Shown one piece after another: positions 42,772-51,758 of a stretch of 64,000 nt of DNA. The notes below the pieces were generated by a model. That model saw only the letters and a program-made list of their open reading frames with translations. It did not search any database and was not told the origin of the DNA. This DNA comes from Glutamicibacter nicotianae (GTDB taxonomy: Bacteria > Actinomycetota > Actinomycetes > Actinomycetales > Micrococcaceae): positions 1 to 64,000 of the forward strand of contig NZ_BJNE01000001.1 in NCBI RefSeq assembly GCF_006539525.1, written 5' to 3'. Positions within the stretch are counted from its first letter, which is position 1, and each line of letters begins with the position of its first letter. The position numbers were made by a program, and so were the translations under genes.

Positions 42772-44361
42772 GTGGCTGCATTCGTTGATCGCGTAACCCT
42801 TCATGTCACCGCAGGTAATGGTGGCCACGGTTGTGTGTCCATCAAGCGTGAGAAGTTCAAGCCGCTTGGCGGTCCCGACGGCGGCAACGGAGGCAAGGGC
42901 GGAGACATCATCCTGCGCGTCGACCCCCAGGTCACCACGCTGCTGGACTTCCACCACCTGCCGCACCGCAAGGCCGGCAACGGAGAACCGGGCAAGGGCA
43001 GCCTGCACCCGGGCAAAAGCGGCGAGGACCTGGTCCTCGGCGTACCTGCCGGCACCGTCATCAAGACCAAGGACGGCGACATCCTCGGTGACCTGGTCAA
43101 TCCGGGCGACGAATACATCGCAGCCATCGGCGGCATGGGCGGCCTGGGCAACGCAGCCATCGCCTCGGATAAGCGCAAGGCCCCGGGCTTCGCATTGCTG
43201 GGCATCCCTGGCACCAGCCAGGACATCGTCCTGGAACTGAAGTCCATGGCCGATATCGCCCTCGTGGGCTACCCCTCGGCCGGCAAGTCCTCGCTGATCG
43301 CCGCCCTGTCCGCGGCGCGCCCGAAGATCGCCGACTACCCCTTCACCACGCTGGTGCCCAACCTGGGAGTGGTCGAAGCCGGCGAAACCCGCTTCACCGT
43401 CGCCGACGTGCCCGGCCTGATCCCAGGCGCTTCCGAAGGCAAGGGGCTGGGCCACGAGTTCCTGCGCCACGTCGAGCGCTGCGCGGCGATTGTGCACGTG
43501 CTGGATTGCGCCTCGCTGGAATCGGACCGCGACCCGATCAGCGACCTGGAGATCATCGAGTCGGAGCTGGCCAATTACGAGGCCGATTCCACCTTCGCCG
43601 GCACCGATGGCACCATCGTGCCACTGATCGACCGCCCGAAACTGATCGCGCTGAACAAGGTCGACATGCCGGACGGCGCTGACATGGCCGAATTCGTTCG
43701 CCCGGAATTGGAGAAGCGCGGCTACCGCGTCTTCGAGATCTCCGCGCTCTCGCGTAATGGATTACGCGATCTGTCCTTCGCTATGGCTGAATTGGTAGAG
43801 CAGGCCCGTGCCGAACAGGTGGTTGAAGCCCCTGTCGTCGAGGTGCCTGTGATCCGTCCGCGCGCAGCCAAGCGCGTCGAATTCACCATCCGCCGCGAGG
43901 AGCAGAACCTTGAGCCGATGTGGCGGGTGATTGGCGAGAAGCCGGAACGCTGGATCATGCAGACCGACTTCCGCAACGATGAAGCCGTAGGCTACCTGGC
44001 CGACCGCCTGGCCAAGCTGGGCGTCGAGACCCAGCTGTTCAAGTCCGGCGCCAAGCCGGGCGACGCGGTGATCATCGGCGCGGAGGACGACGCAGTGGTC
44101 TTCGACTGGGAGCCGACCATGGCTGCCGGTGCCGAACTGCTCGGCGGCAGCCGGCGCGGCGAGGATATCCGCCTCGAGGACCGCGGCGATCGCAAGACCC
44201 GCGAGGAGAAGCGCGCCGAGCACGAGGAGCGCAAGGCCGCCAAGGCGGCCGCCCGCGCCGAGCTGGAAGCCGAGCGCAAGGCCGGCATCTGGACCGAATC
44301 CGTGGACGCCAAGTACGGACGCAAAACTGCTGAACCAAAGGCAAACCAGGAGGAAAATTAA
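42772..44361 (+). CDS. obgE: Obg family GTPase (CgtA)
   Basis: An essential GTPase acting in large-subunit assembly and stress signalling. In 529 residues: the glycine-rich Obg fold ([13 protein letters not shown]), the G domain with GYPSAGKSS, switch [16 protein letters not shown] and NKVD, and the C-terminal OCT domain with a charged Lys/Glu/Ala tail. The GTG at 42772 follows AGGAG at 42756-42760; spacing is 11 nt. Downstream proB is 3 bp away. Confidence 0.96.
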   Translation: MAAFVDRVTLHVTAGNGGHGCVSIKREKFKPLGGPDGGNGGKGGDIILRVDPQVTTLLDFHHLPHRKAGNGEPGKGSLHPGKSGEDLVLGVPAGTVIKTKDGDILGDLVNPGDEYIAAIGGMGGLGNAAIASDKRKAPGFALLGIPGTSQDIVLELKSMADIALVGYPSAGKSSLIAALSAARPKIADYPFTTLVPNLGVVEAGETRFTVADVPGLIPGASEGKGLGHEFLRHVERCAAIVHVLDCASLESDRDPISDLEIIESELANYEADSTFAGTDGTIVPLIDRPKLIALNKVDMPDGADMAEFVRPELEKRGYRVFEISALSRNGLRDLSFAMAELVEQARAEQVVEAPVVEVPVIRPRAAKRVEFTIRREEQNLEPMWRVIGEKPERWIMQTDFRNDEAVGYLADRLAKLGVETQLFKSGAKPGDAVIIGAEDDAVVFDWEPTMAAGAELLGGSRRGEDIRLEDRGDRKTREEKRAEHEERKAAKAAARAELEAERKAGIWTESVDAKYGRKTAEPKANQEEN

Positions 44362-44364
44362 AGT

Positions 44365-45522
44365 ATGAGTGAAAGCGCCACTAAGACAATTTCAGCCATT
44401 ACCTCGCCCCACCAGCTGCCGCAAGCCAAGCGGCTGGTCATCAAAGTGGGATCCAGCTCGTTGACCACGGTCAGCGGCGGGATATCGCACGAGCGGCTGA
44501 AGTTCCTGGTGGACACGCTCGCTGAAACCTTGCGCAACGGAACCGAGGTCATCCTCGTTTCCTCCGGCGCGATCGCCGCCGGCCTGGCCCCGCTCGGGTT
44601 GGCCAAGCGTCCCAAGGACCTGGCCACCCAGCAGGCCGCCGCCGCCGTCGGCCAGGGCCTGCTGCTGGCGCAGTACACCCAGCTGTTCGACGAGTACGAC
44701 CAGCGCGTGGGCCAGGTGCTGCTGACCGCCGATGACCTGATGCGCCGCTCGTCCTACACCAACGCGCTGCGTTCCCTGGTCCGCCTGCTGAACCTGGGCG
44801 TGCTGCCCATCGTGAACGAAAATGACGCGGTAGCCACCCGCGAAATCCGCTTCGGCGACAACGACCGGCTCGCCTCACTGGTAGCCCACCTGGTCAAGGC
44901 CGACGCACTGCTGCTCTTCTCCGACGTGGACTCCGTCTACGACGCGCACCCGGACGACGGCGGCAGCCGCATCACCACCATCGAGCACCCCGACGAGCTC
45001 GAAGCCGTGGACCTGGGCACCCCGGGTGCGGCCGGGGTGGGCACCGGCGGCATGATCACCAAGGTCGACGCCGCGACCCTCAGCTCCTCGGCAGGCATCC
45101 CGACGCTGGTGACCAGCACCGACAATGCGGCCAAGGCGCTGCGCGGAGAGGACGTGGGCACCTGGTTCGCCGCCCGCAACTCCCGGCGCTCGGCCCGCGA
45201 CGTCTGGCTCGCATACCTGGCCAACATCGAAGGCAAGCTGATCCTGGATGCCGGCGCGGTCAAGGCCATCGCCAGCGGCACCAACTCGCTGCTGGCCGCC
45301 GGCATCACCGCGGTGCGCGGGGAATTCGAAGCCGGCGACGCCGTCGAAATCTGCGATGCCAAGGGGACTCCTTTCGCCCGCGGGCTGGTGAATTTCGACT
45401 CCCACGAACTGCCCGACATGCTGGGTCACAGCACCACAGAGCTGGTGGAAGAACTAGGCGCAGGTTACGACAGGTCGGTAGTGCATGTCGATGATCTGGC
45501 TTTGATCGAACCCATTTTCTAG
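44365..45522 (+). CDS. proB: Glutamate 5-kinase
   Basis: First step of proline synthesis, phosphorylating glutamate. The 385-residue product has VIKVGSSSLT at the N-terminus, the SSGAIAAGL loop, VNENDAVAT, the GTGGM-TK segment and a C-terminal PUA domain (from about residue 285). ATG 44365 is preceded by AGGAGG. The proA gene starts within 20 bp, so obgE-proB-proA form one transcript. Confidence 0.96.
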   Translation: MSESATKTISAITSPHQLPQAKRLVIKVGSSSLTTVSGGISHERLKFLVDTLAETLRNGTEVILVSSGAIAAGLAPLGLAKRPKDLATQQAAAAVGQGLLLAQYTQLFDEYDQRVGQVLLTADDLMRRSSYTNALRSLVRLLNLGVLPIVNENDAVATREIRFGDNDRLASLVAHLVKADALLLFSDVDSVYDAHPDDGGSRITTIEHPDELEAVDLGTPGAAGVGTGGMITKVDAATLSSSAGIPTLVTSTDNAAKALRGEDVGTWFAARNSRRSARDVWLAYLANIEGKLILDAGAVKAIASGTNSLLAAGITAVRGEFEAGDAVEICDAKGTPFARGLVNFDSHELPDMLGHSTTELVEELGAGYDRSVVHVDDLALIEPIF

Positions 45523-45538
45523 AATGAGGAGCATGAGT

Positions 45539-46825
45539 ATGGACGCCGTAAACACCGAAGCAACGACCACCGACGTCACCACCTCGGTCCATCAGCTGGC
45601 CGATCGCGCACGCCGCGCCTCGCGGATCCTCAAGCGCGCCAACCGCGACTGGAAAGACCGCGCCCTGGCCGCCATGGCCGCGCGCATCGACGAGAACCGC
45701 TCGATGATCCTGCGCGCCAACGAGCAGGACTTGGCCTCGGGCCGCGCCAATGGCACCTCCGAAGCACTGCTTGACCGGCTGAAGCTCGATGGCCCGCGCA
45801 TCGACGGCCTGATCGCCGCGCTGCATGAGCTCGCCGGGCTGCCCGACCCGGTAGGCCGCGTGGTGCGCGGCGAAACCCTGCCCAACGGCCTGCGCATGCG
45901 CCAGGTCAACGTGCCGCTGGGCGTCATCGGCACCATCTACGAAGCCCGTCCCAACGTCACCGTGGACATTGCCGGCCTGGCGCTGAAGAGCGGCAACGCC
46001 GTGCTGCTGCGTGGCGGCTCGGCCGCGCTGAACTCCAACCAGGCGCTGGTCGCGGTGATCCGCGACGCGCTGGAGTCCGTCTCCCTGCCGCGAGACATCG
46101 TGATCTCGGTCGACGAGTTCGGCCGTGCCGGCGCCGACGCCATGATGGGCGCGCGCGGAAAGATCGACGTGCTCATCCCGCGAGGCGGCCGCGAGCTCAT
46201 CCAGCGCGTGGTCACCACCGCCAAGGTCCCGGTCATCGAAACCGGCGAAGGCAATGTGCATATCTTCCTCGACGCGAGCGCCGACGAGGAAATGGCGGTG
46301 GACATCCTGCTCAACGCGAAGACCCACCGTCCCAGCGTCTGCAACACCGTGGAAACCCTGCTGGTCCACAAGGATGCCGCCGCCGCCCCGGCAGTGCTGC
46401 AGGCCCTGTCCGCTGCCGGCGTGAGATTGCACACGGACGATCGTGCCGCCGCACTGGTTCCGCAGCTGCAGACCATCCCCGCGGGGGAGGAGGACTGGGG
46501 CAACGAGTACCTGGACCTGGACATCGCGGTGAAGGTCGTCGACGGCATGGACCAGGCCCTGGAGCACATCCGCGCCTACTCCACCGGCCACACCGAGGCG
46601 ATTGTCACCTCTTCGCTGGCCGCCTCCGAGCAGTTCGTCGCGGAGATCGACTCGGCCGCCGTGATCGTCAACGCCTCCACCCGGTTCACCGACGGCGGGC
46701 AACTGGGCCTGGGCGCCGAAGTGGGCATCTCGACCCAGAAGATGCACGCCCGCGGCCCGATGGGCCTGGCCGAACTGACCACGACCAAGTGGATCGTCCA
46801 AGGCGACGGACATATCCGGAAATAG
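45539..46825 (+). CDS. proA: Gamma-glutamyl phosphate reductase
   Basis: Second step of proline synthesis, NADPH-dependent reduction of glutamyl phosphate. The 428-residue aldehyde-dehydrogenase-fold protein carries the catalytic Cys268 in HRPSVCNT and the typical PLGVIGTIYEARPNVT and GEGNVH segments. ATG 45539 is preferred because AGGAG (45527-45531) lies 7 nt upstream; in-frame ATGs at 45524 and 45533 are too far or too close. About 80 bp of likely promoter sequence follows before the next gene. Confidence 0.95.
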   Translation: MDAVNTEATTTDVTTSVHQLADRARRASRILKRANRDWKDRALAAMAARIDENRSMILRANEQDLASGRANGTSEALLDRLKLDGPRIDGLIAALHELAGLPDPVGRVVRGETLPNGLRMRQVNVPLGVIGTIYEARPNVTVDIAGLALKSGNAVLLRGGSAALNSNQALVAVIRDALESVSLPRDIVISVDEFGRAGADAMMGARGKIDVLIPRGGRELIQRVVTTAKVPVIETGEGNVHIFLDASADEEMAVDILLNAKTHRPSVCNTVETLLVHKDAAAAPAVLQALSAAGVRLHTDDRAAALVPQLQTIPAGEEDWGNEYLDLDIAVKVVDGMDQALEHIRAYSTGHTEAIVTSSLAASEQFVAEIDSAAVIVNASTRFTDGGQLGLGAEVGISTQKMHARGPMGLAELTTTKWIVQGDGHIRK

Positions 46826-46943
46826 TTTCTGACCGCCCTTTTCGGTACGATGTAGAAGAAACGTACCGTTACTTTTCGAGCCGCCGCTCCAGCCGCCCTG
46901 GCTGGTGGCGCAGCGGGCTCGTGAAAACGACTGGAGAATTATC

Positions 46944-47156
46944 TTGAACGCGCTGATTTTGGCTTCCGAAGCCGCTTCCACCGGCATGGACCCTCACACT
47001 TTCGCTGTGATCATCGGTGGTGGCATCTTCGCAGCACTGATGATCCTGCTGTTGATCACCGTGTCCTACACCAACGTAGGCAACCGCCACGACGCCAAGC
47101 CTGAGCCAGAGGACACCCACCGCCAGTTCAAGACTCACGTACCGCATAGCCACTAG
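46944..47156 (+). CDS. Small single-pass membrane protein (70 aa)
   Basis: A 70-residue protein with a short N-terminal outside segment, one TM helix ([23 protein letters not shown]) and a charged, histidine-rich cytoplasmic tail. Family not recognised, but a similar small gene often lies between proA and nadD in Arthrobacter relatives (recollection). The TTG start at 46944 is supported by GGAG at 46933-46936. The nadD start follows the stop after 2 bp. Confidence 0.65.
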   Translation: MNALILASEAASTGMDPHTFAVIIGGGIFAALMILLLITVSYTNVGNRHDAKPEPEDTHRQFKTHVPHSH

Positions 47157-47158
47157 TC

Positions 47159-47764
47159 TTGGCAGAGCAAAAGCCTCAAGACCGCCCATTGCGCCTCGGC
47201 GTGATGGGCGGTACTTTTGACCCCATCCACAATGGCCACTTGGTCGCCGCCAGCGAGGTAGCTGCCGAATACGACCTGGATGAGGTTGTTTTCGTACCCA
47301 CCGGCCAACCATGGCAGAAGGCCGATCGCCAAGTCACCAGCGCCGAGCACCGCTACCTGATGACGGTGATCGCCACCGCGTCGAACCCGCGCTTCACCGT
47401 AAGCCGCGTCGACATCGACCGCGAAGGCGCCACCTACACGCGCGACACCTTGCTCGATCTGCGTGCCCTGCGCCCGGACGCGGAGCTGTTCTTCATTACC
47501 GGTGCCGACGCGATGAGCCAGATCATGAGCTGGCGCGACATCGACCAGGTCTTCGACCTCGCCCACTTCGTTGGCGTGAGCCGTCCTGGCTATGTCATCG
47601 CGGATCTGGGCCGCGACAACGTCTCGCAATTGGAGATTCCCGCATTGGCAATTTCCTCCACCGATTGCCGGGAACGTGTCGCCGCAGATAAGCCGGTTTG
47701 GTATCTGGTGCCGGACGGTGTGGTGCAGTACATTGCAAAATATGGGCTGTATACCGAGTCGTAA
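47159..47764 (+). CDS. nadD: Nicotinate-nucleotide adenylyltransferase
   Basis: Makes deamido-NAD from nicotinate mononucleotide and ATP. The 201-residue product has [15 protein letters not shown] (nucleotide-binding GTFDPIHxGH) and the ISSTDCRER signature (ISSTxxR). The TTG start at 47159 lies 2 bp after the preceding stop with no separate ribosome site, suggesting coupling to the small membrane protein gene. Confidence 0.95.
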   Translation: MAEQKPQDRPLRLGVMGGTFDPIHNGHLVAASEVAAEYDLDEVVFVPTGQPWQKADRQVTSAEHRYLMTVIATASNPRFTVSRVDIDREGATYTRDTLLDLRALRPDAELFFITGADAMSQIMSWRDIDQVFDLAHFVGVSRPGYVIADLGRDNVSQLEIPALAISSTDCRERVAADKPVWYLVPDGVVQYIAKYGLYTES

Positions 47765-47846
47765 CCTCACATAGGGTGGGGTAACACGGCATAATCTCTA
47801 GGTAAGGGTGACGGTATTTGTCTATGCGGTCGGGAGAAGTATCAGG

Positions 47847-49229
47847 ATGAGCGATAACTCGCAGCCGGTTTCAAGCAGGCGAGCTCTGCGCGAAAAACGA
47901 CGTGCTGAGATGGAAGCATTGCTGGCCAGCAGCAAGGCCGAACAGGAAGCCAAGGAACTCGCGTCAAAGGACGAGGACAAGGCCGAGGATTCGGCGAAGC
48001 CAGCGAAAAGCGACGCGGCCCCGCAAGCCAAGCCGGCACCCAAGGCAGAGCCTGCAAAATCGGCGCCGGCCAAGGAGCAGGCACCCAAGCCTGCCGCCAA
48101 GGAGTCCGGCGCCAAGCCGGAAGCGGTGAAGCCTGCCCCGCAGGCACCTGCCGCCAACGCCGCTCAGGCCAAGCCGCAAGCGGCGAAGCCTGCTCCGGCC
48201 AAGGCTCCCAGCGCCAAGACCGCAGCCAAGCCGGCTGGTGCACCGCAGGCCGAAGAACCTCTGGGTGAGCGCGCATCGCTGCGCCGTGCCCGCGACCGTG
48301 AGGCATTGCGCGAGCGTCGCCGTCTTGAAGAAGAAGTCGGCGCGCTGACCACCAACATTCCAACCGTTGCCCCGGCCGAGGAGCCGAAGCCGCTGACCCG
48401 CCGCCAGCTGCGCCTGCAGGCGTTGGCTGATCAGGGCAAGGCCGAGCAGGAACCCGCCGCCGCGAAGAAGCCTGCGCCAAAGGACGATGCCCCGGAGACT
48501 ACCGTCATGAGCGTCGAGCAGGCGTTGGCCGCACGCCGCGCCCACGCGCCCAAGGCTCCGGTTGATCCGAACCTGCTGGGGGAGGACGACTCCGAGATCG
48601 ATCTCGAGGTTCTCGCCCACCAGCGTGAAATGGCCGCTCGCGCAGCCATCATTTCCCGCCGTGCCGCGGAGCGCGAACGACTGCGCGTGCAGAACGCCAA
48701 CCAGGGCAAGGATGACCAGGCTTCCGACCCGTTCACCGGAGCCATGGGCAACATCCGCGAGGTCGAGGACCGCATCGCCAAGACCGGCGTGCAGGGCCCG
48801 AAGACGCAGAGTGTCTCGCTGGACTTCACCGCAGGATCCAAGAAGGACGAAGCGGCACCAGCGGCCAAGAAGCCGATGGCCAAGCCGGCGCCCAAGCCGG
48901 CGGCGAAGGCTCCAGCGAAGCCTGCTGCCAAGGCCTCGGCTAAGCCGGCTCCCAAGCCAGCGCCCAAGGCACCAGCCAAGCCCGTTGCAAAACCGGCAGC
49001 CAAGCCAGCGCCGGAGGCGCCGGCCAAGCCCAAGACCCAGTCCGAGCAGCCGGCTGCTGACGTCGACATGCCACGCATCGACGCGGTCAACGCGCAGGGT
49101 CTGCAGCCGCTTGACGTGCAGGCCCACGGTCTTCGCCGAGCCAACAACATGCTGATCGCGATGATCGTCGCCCTCAGTGTGGGCGGTGCCGCGTTGGTCG
49201 CTGGCCTGATCATGTTGCTTGGCAACTAG
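47847..49229 (+). CDS. Ala/Pro/Lys-rich protein with C-terminal membrane anchor
   Basis: A 460-residue low-complexity protein. Residues about 45-150 and 335-405 are repeats of short A/K/P units (such as AKPAPK); between them are charged helical stretches (LGERASLRRARDREALRERRRLEEE) likely to coil. One TM helix at the extreme C-terminus (LIAMIVALSVGGAALVAGLIMLLG) would anchor it with the bulk in the cytoplasm. Start ATG 47847 has GGGAGAAG 7 nt upstream. No family recognised; position between nadD and rsfS hints at nothing specific. Confidence 0.75.
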   Translation: MSDNSQPVSSRRALREKRRAEMEALLASSKAEQEAKELASKDEDKAEDSAKPAKSDAAPQAKPAPKAEPAKSAPAKEQAPKPAAKESGAKPEAVKPAPQAPAANAAQAKPQAAKPAPAKAPSAKTAAKPAGAPQAEEPLGERASLRRARDREALRERRRLEEEVGALTTNIPTVAPAEEPKPLTRRQLRLQALADQGKAEQEPAAAKKPAPKDDAPETTVMSVEQALAARRAHAPKAPVDPNLLGEDDSEIDLEVLAHQREMAARAAIISRRAAERERLRVQNANQGKDDQASDPFTGAMGNIREVEDRIAKTGVQGPKTQSVSLDFTAGSKKDEAAPAAKKPMAKPAPKPAAKAPAKPAAKASAKPAPKPAPKAPAKPVAKPAAKPAPEAPAKPKTQSEQPAADVDMPRIDAVNAQGLQPLDVQAHGLRRANNMLIAMIVALSVGGAALVAGLIMLLGN

Positions 49230-49286
49230 TTTTCGTAGGACAATTAGGTTCTCGATCTACACCTCTATAAGGAGACACTCCACTCA

Positions 49287-49667
49287 ATGGGAGCACACGC
49301 AGAATCAATCGCCCTCGTGAAGGTTGCCGCGCATGCGGCTTCCGAAAAGCTGGCAGAAAACATGGTCGCGCTGGATGTTGCCGACCGCCTGGGCGTCACC
49401 GACGCTTTCTTGATTGTTTCTGGTGGGTCAGAACCTCAGGTGAACGCGATCGTCGACGAAATCGTTGCCGAGGTGCTCGACAAGTACAGCATGCGCCCGA
49501 TCCGCCGCGAAGGCTTCGGCCTGGGCCGCTGGGTACTGCTGGACTACGGCGACGTCGTCGTCCACGTCCAGCACCAGGAAGACCGCATCTTCTACGCGCT
49601 TGAACGCCTTTGGGCCGACTGCCCAGTCATCGAGCTGCCTGCCGAAAACCCTGAAAACCAGAAGTAG
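49287..49667 (+). CDS. rsfS: Ribosomal silencing factor RsfS
   Basis: Binds L14 and blocks subunit joining during starvation. The 126-residue product has the DUF143 features: ENMVALDVADRLGVTDAFLIVSG, REGFGLGRWVLLDYGDVVVHV and an RLWAD-P end. AAGGAGA lies at 49269-49275, a rather long 11 nt before the ATG. nadD-(membrane protein)-rsfS is the usual actinobacterial order, followed here by tRNA-Ala. Confidence 0.94.
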   Translation: MGAHAESIALVKVAAHAASEKLAENMVALDVADRLGVTDAFLIVSGGSEPQVNAIVDEIVAEVLDKYSMRPIRREGFGLGRWVLLDYGDVVVHVQHQEDRIFYALERLWADCPVIELPAENPENQK

Positions 49668-49675
49668 CCCTCAAT

Positions 49676-49725
49676 TTGCATCCTGATCAGGTAGTCATCT
49701 ATGATTATGGAGTTGCCTGATCAGG
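49676..49725 (+). promoter_or_regulatory. tRNA-Ala promoter with two CCTGATCAGG palindromes
   Basis: TTGCAT (49676-49681) and TATGAT (49700-49705) are spaced 18 nt. The same 10-bp palindrome CCTGATCAGG occurs at 49682-49691 (directly after the -35) and 49716-49725 (just after the expected start), 34 bp centre to centre. This is unusual for a tRNA promoter and suggests a dimeric regulator binding twice. Confidence 0.6.
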
Positions 49726-49739
49726 GCAGCAATCCTTTT

Positions 49740-49812
49740 GGGGGTATGGCGCAGTTGGTAGCGCGTCTGCATGGCATGCAGAAGGTCAGGGGTTCGAATC
49801 CCCTTACCTCCA
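49740..49812 (+). tRNA. tRNA-Ala (anticodon GGC)
   Basis: Acceptor GGGGGTA pairs with TACCTCC, including the G3-U70 wobble that identifies alanine tRNAs. D stem GCGC/GCGC, anticodon stem TCTGC/GCAGA, loop ATGGCAT with anticodon GGC at 49773-49775, T arm AGGGG-TTCGAAT-CCCCT, discriminator A. CCA is not encoded. Confidence 0.95.
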
Positions 49813-49818
49813 CAAATT

Positions 49819-49864
49819 AAAATCCTGCGAGTCGGCTCGGGTCGAATCGCAGGATTTTACTTTT
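49819..49864 (+). terminator. Terminator of tRNA-Ala
   Basis: A perfect 12-bp stem (AAAATCCTGCGA 49819-49830 with 49847-49858), 16-nt loop, and a T-rich end (TTTTACTTTT). Confidence 0.85.
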
Positions 49865-49920
49865 CCACAGTCTGGCCGAGCCCGCCTTTGTGCACTCTGG
49901 ATTCGGTGCAAGCTGTATCC

Positions 49921-51651
49921 ATGACCACCGACACCGCCAAAGCACTGCAACAGCTCGCTGAAGCCTTCGAGCTCATCGGCGCAGCCACCGCTGTGCTTGG
50001 TGCGGGCAATATTCCCGCCGGTCATGCTGCCTGCTACGCCAAATTAATCGAGCGTATCGCCCAGCAAACGTCCCGAGCCCAGATTCGCGCGGCGCACGCG
50101 TTGCGCCGCACCGGGGCCCACAAGCTCGACCAGTCTTCCTTCCTGGCTATCGAAGAAGCCACCGAGCACCCGACGCTGCAGAACATCGAAGATGCAGCCG
50201 GCTGCACCATTACCGGCCGGACCCACTTCAGGAACACGCGTGGAATGATGCGCGACTGGCTGGATATCCCGCTGGGCACCGCCAGCGAACGGCTCATCCT
50301 TGCTGACTGCTTGCTTGGCGGCGTCGATGAGGCAGGACTGCCGACGCCCCCGTGGCTGCCCCAGCTTGCTACCGAGTTCAATGATCCTGCGTCAGACCCA
50401 CGTCTGGTCCTTGCTGCCAGCAAGAAACTGCATTCGGCACGCAAGGACTTGGGCGAGGGGGAGGCCGGTCAGGCCAAGAAGGCGCAGCTTGAACGAGATT
50501 CCTTGACATTCATGCATGCAGAGCCCAAATCGGCCCGAAAGCATATCAGCGACTTGGTGGCGCAGGTGAAGGCCGGTAAGCGTTCGATCAAGGCACTGCT
50601 GGAAAGCATCGGAATCTTCAAAAAGGGCCTTCGCCATGGCCTCATCGAATATGTGGTGAAGGCGTTGCCTTCCCAAGCAGCCTATATCGAGGCGTTCTTC
50701 GCCTCGCTGGACAACCCGGCGACCGTGGCGGGCAACCGCGAGGGCTTGAAGGATGCCGAAGCGCAATTCACGGGAGAAGAAGCCAGCGATTGGGACGACG
50801 AGCAGTCCATGCCCGATTGGGCTCAAGATCATGCCGAAGGCACCGAAGCCGATGCCGACGAGGCAGAAGCGGACACTGAGGCGCCCGAAGCCACGGACGC
50901 AGACGATGCAACAGCTGCCGAAACCGCGAATGAGCCTGGAACTACGGAACACCAGCAGGAACCAGGCACCGAATCAGCCCCGTGGGAAGATCTGAATCCT
51001 GAACGCAGGCGGCTCATCGGTTTCATGGCCCTGCTGACGAGCGATCGAACGGCAAGCCCGCCGAACAAGCAACCGGGACTAGCCACTCCGCAGGTGAGCA
51101 TCATCCTGAATTACGAGCGGATGCTGGCACGGGCATCCGATTTCGCGGTCACTTCTTCGGGAATCCAGCTATCTCCGGGCGAAGCCAGGGCAGCGCTGTG
51201 CCAAGCAGGGATCTATCCGGTGGTGCTGAACGGAAAGAGCCTGCCTCTCGACTTGGGCCGGACGCAACGCTTGTATTCCAAGGCTCAACGCAGGGCGATA
51301 CGGGCAGCCTATCGGGGCTGTTCCTATCCTGGGTGCAGCATGCCCGCCGAACGGTGCGAAATCGATCATCTGGACGCCTGGGAAAAGGGCGGGCGAACGG
51401 ATATCAAGAATGCGGCCTTGAGTTGCGTGATCCATCACACGGCCCGTCATTGCGGACTATTCCATGCGGTGAAGATCCCGCAAAGCAGACCCATGGTGCT
51501 GCTTTCACCCGAATTGGATTCCGAGCAGAAATTGCGAATCAATACCTATTTCATGACACCGGCAGAGGCGTTGGAAGCTGAAGCGTTGGCCGATGAGGCT
51601 ACGGAACAGTGGCGTGCCGGAAAGCTGGATGCAGAAATCGTCGACCCCTAG
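49921..51651 (+). CDS. HNH endonuclease-domain protein (DUF222-like)
   Basis: A 576-residue protein: an alpha-helical N-terminal region of the actinobacterial DUF222/13E12 type (ALRRTGAHKLDQSS, KLHSARKDL), a low-complexity acidic linker at about 300-365, and a C-terminal HNH nuclease with zinc cysteines Cys467 and Cys472 and active-site-like His483, Asn497 and His506. Such genes are numerous and variable in Actinobacteria; their role is unknown. Start ATG 49921 has no ribosome site; codon use resembles the neighbours. It lies directly behind tRNA-Ala. Confidence 0.85.
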   Translation: MTTDTAKALQQLAEAFELIGAATAVLGAGNIPAGHAACYAKLIERIAQQTSRAQIRAAHALRRTGAHKLDQSSFLAIEEATEHPTLQNIEDAAGCTITGRTHFRNTRGMMRDWLDIPLGTASERLILADCLLGGVDEAGLPTPPWLPQLATEFNDPASDPRLVLAASKKLHSARKDLGEGEAGQAKKAQLERDSLTFMHAEPKSARKHISDLVAQVKAGKRSIKALLESIGIFKKGLRHGLIEYVVKALPSQAAYIEAFFASLDNPATVAGNREGLKDAEAQFTGEEASDWDDEQSMPDWAQDHAEGTEADADEAEADTEAPEATDADDATAAETANEPGTTEHQQEPGTESAPWEDLNPERRRLIGFMALLTSDRTASPPNKQPGLATPQVSIILNYERMLARASDFAVTSSGIQLSPGEARAALCQAGIYPVVLNGKSLPLDLGRTQRLYSKAQRRAIRAAYRGCSYPGCSMPAERCEIDHLDAWEKGGRTDIKNAALSCVIHHTARHCGLFHAVKIPQSRPMVLLSPELDSEQKLRINTYFMTPAEALEAEALADEATEQWRAGKLDAEIVDP

Positions 51652-51758
51652 GCTTCGGCCGCCAAGAATCGGCCGGCGAAAAGCCGGAGAACTGATCAAC
51701 GCCGAAATGCGTTCGGGACTTGCCATACTTGAATGAACGAAGATCATTCAGGAGCAAA

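Noticed and set aside
47789-47810. CATAAT before the Ala/Pro/Lys-rich gene as a promoter
   Set aside because: A -10-like hexamer is present but no acceptable -35 was found, so it was not listed.
48000-49060. Repeat-rich stretch considered as a CRISPR or tandem-repeat locus
   Set aside because: The repeats are in-frame AKP-type codons of the low-complexity protein; no regular spacer structure exists.
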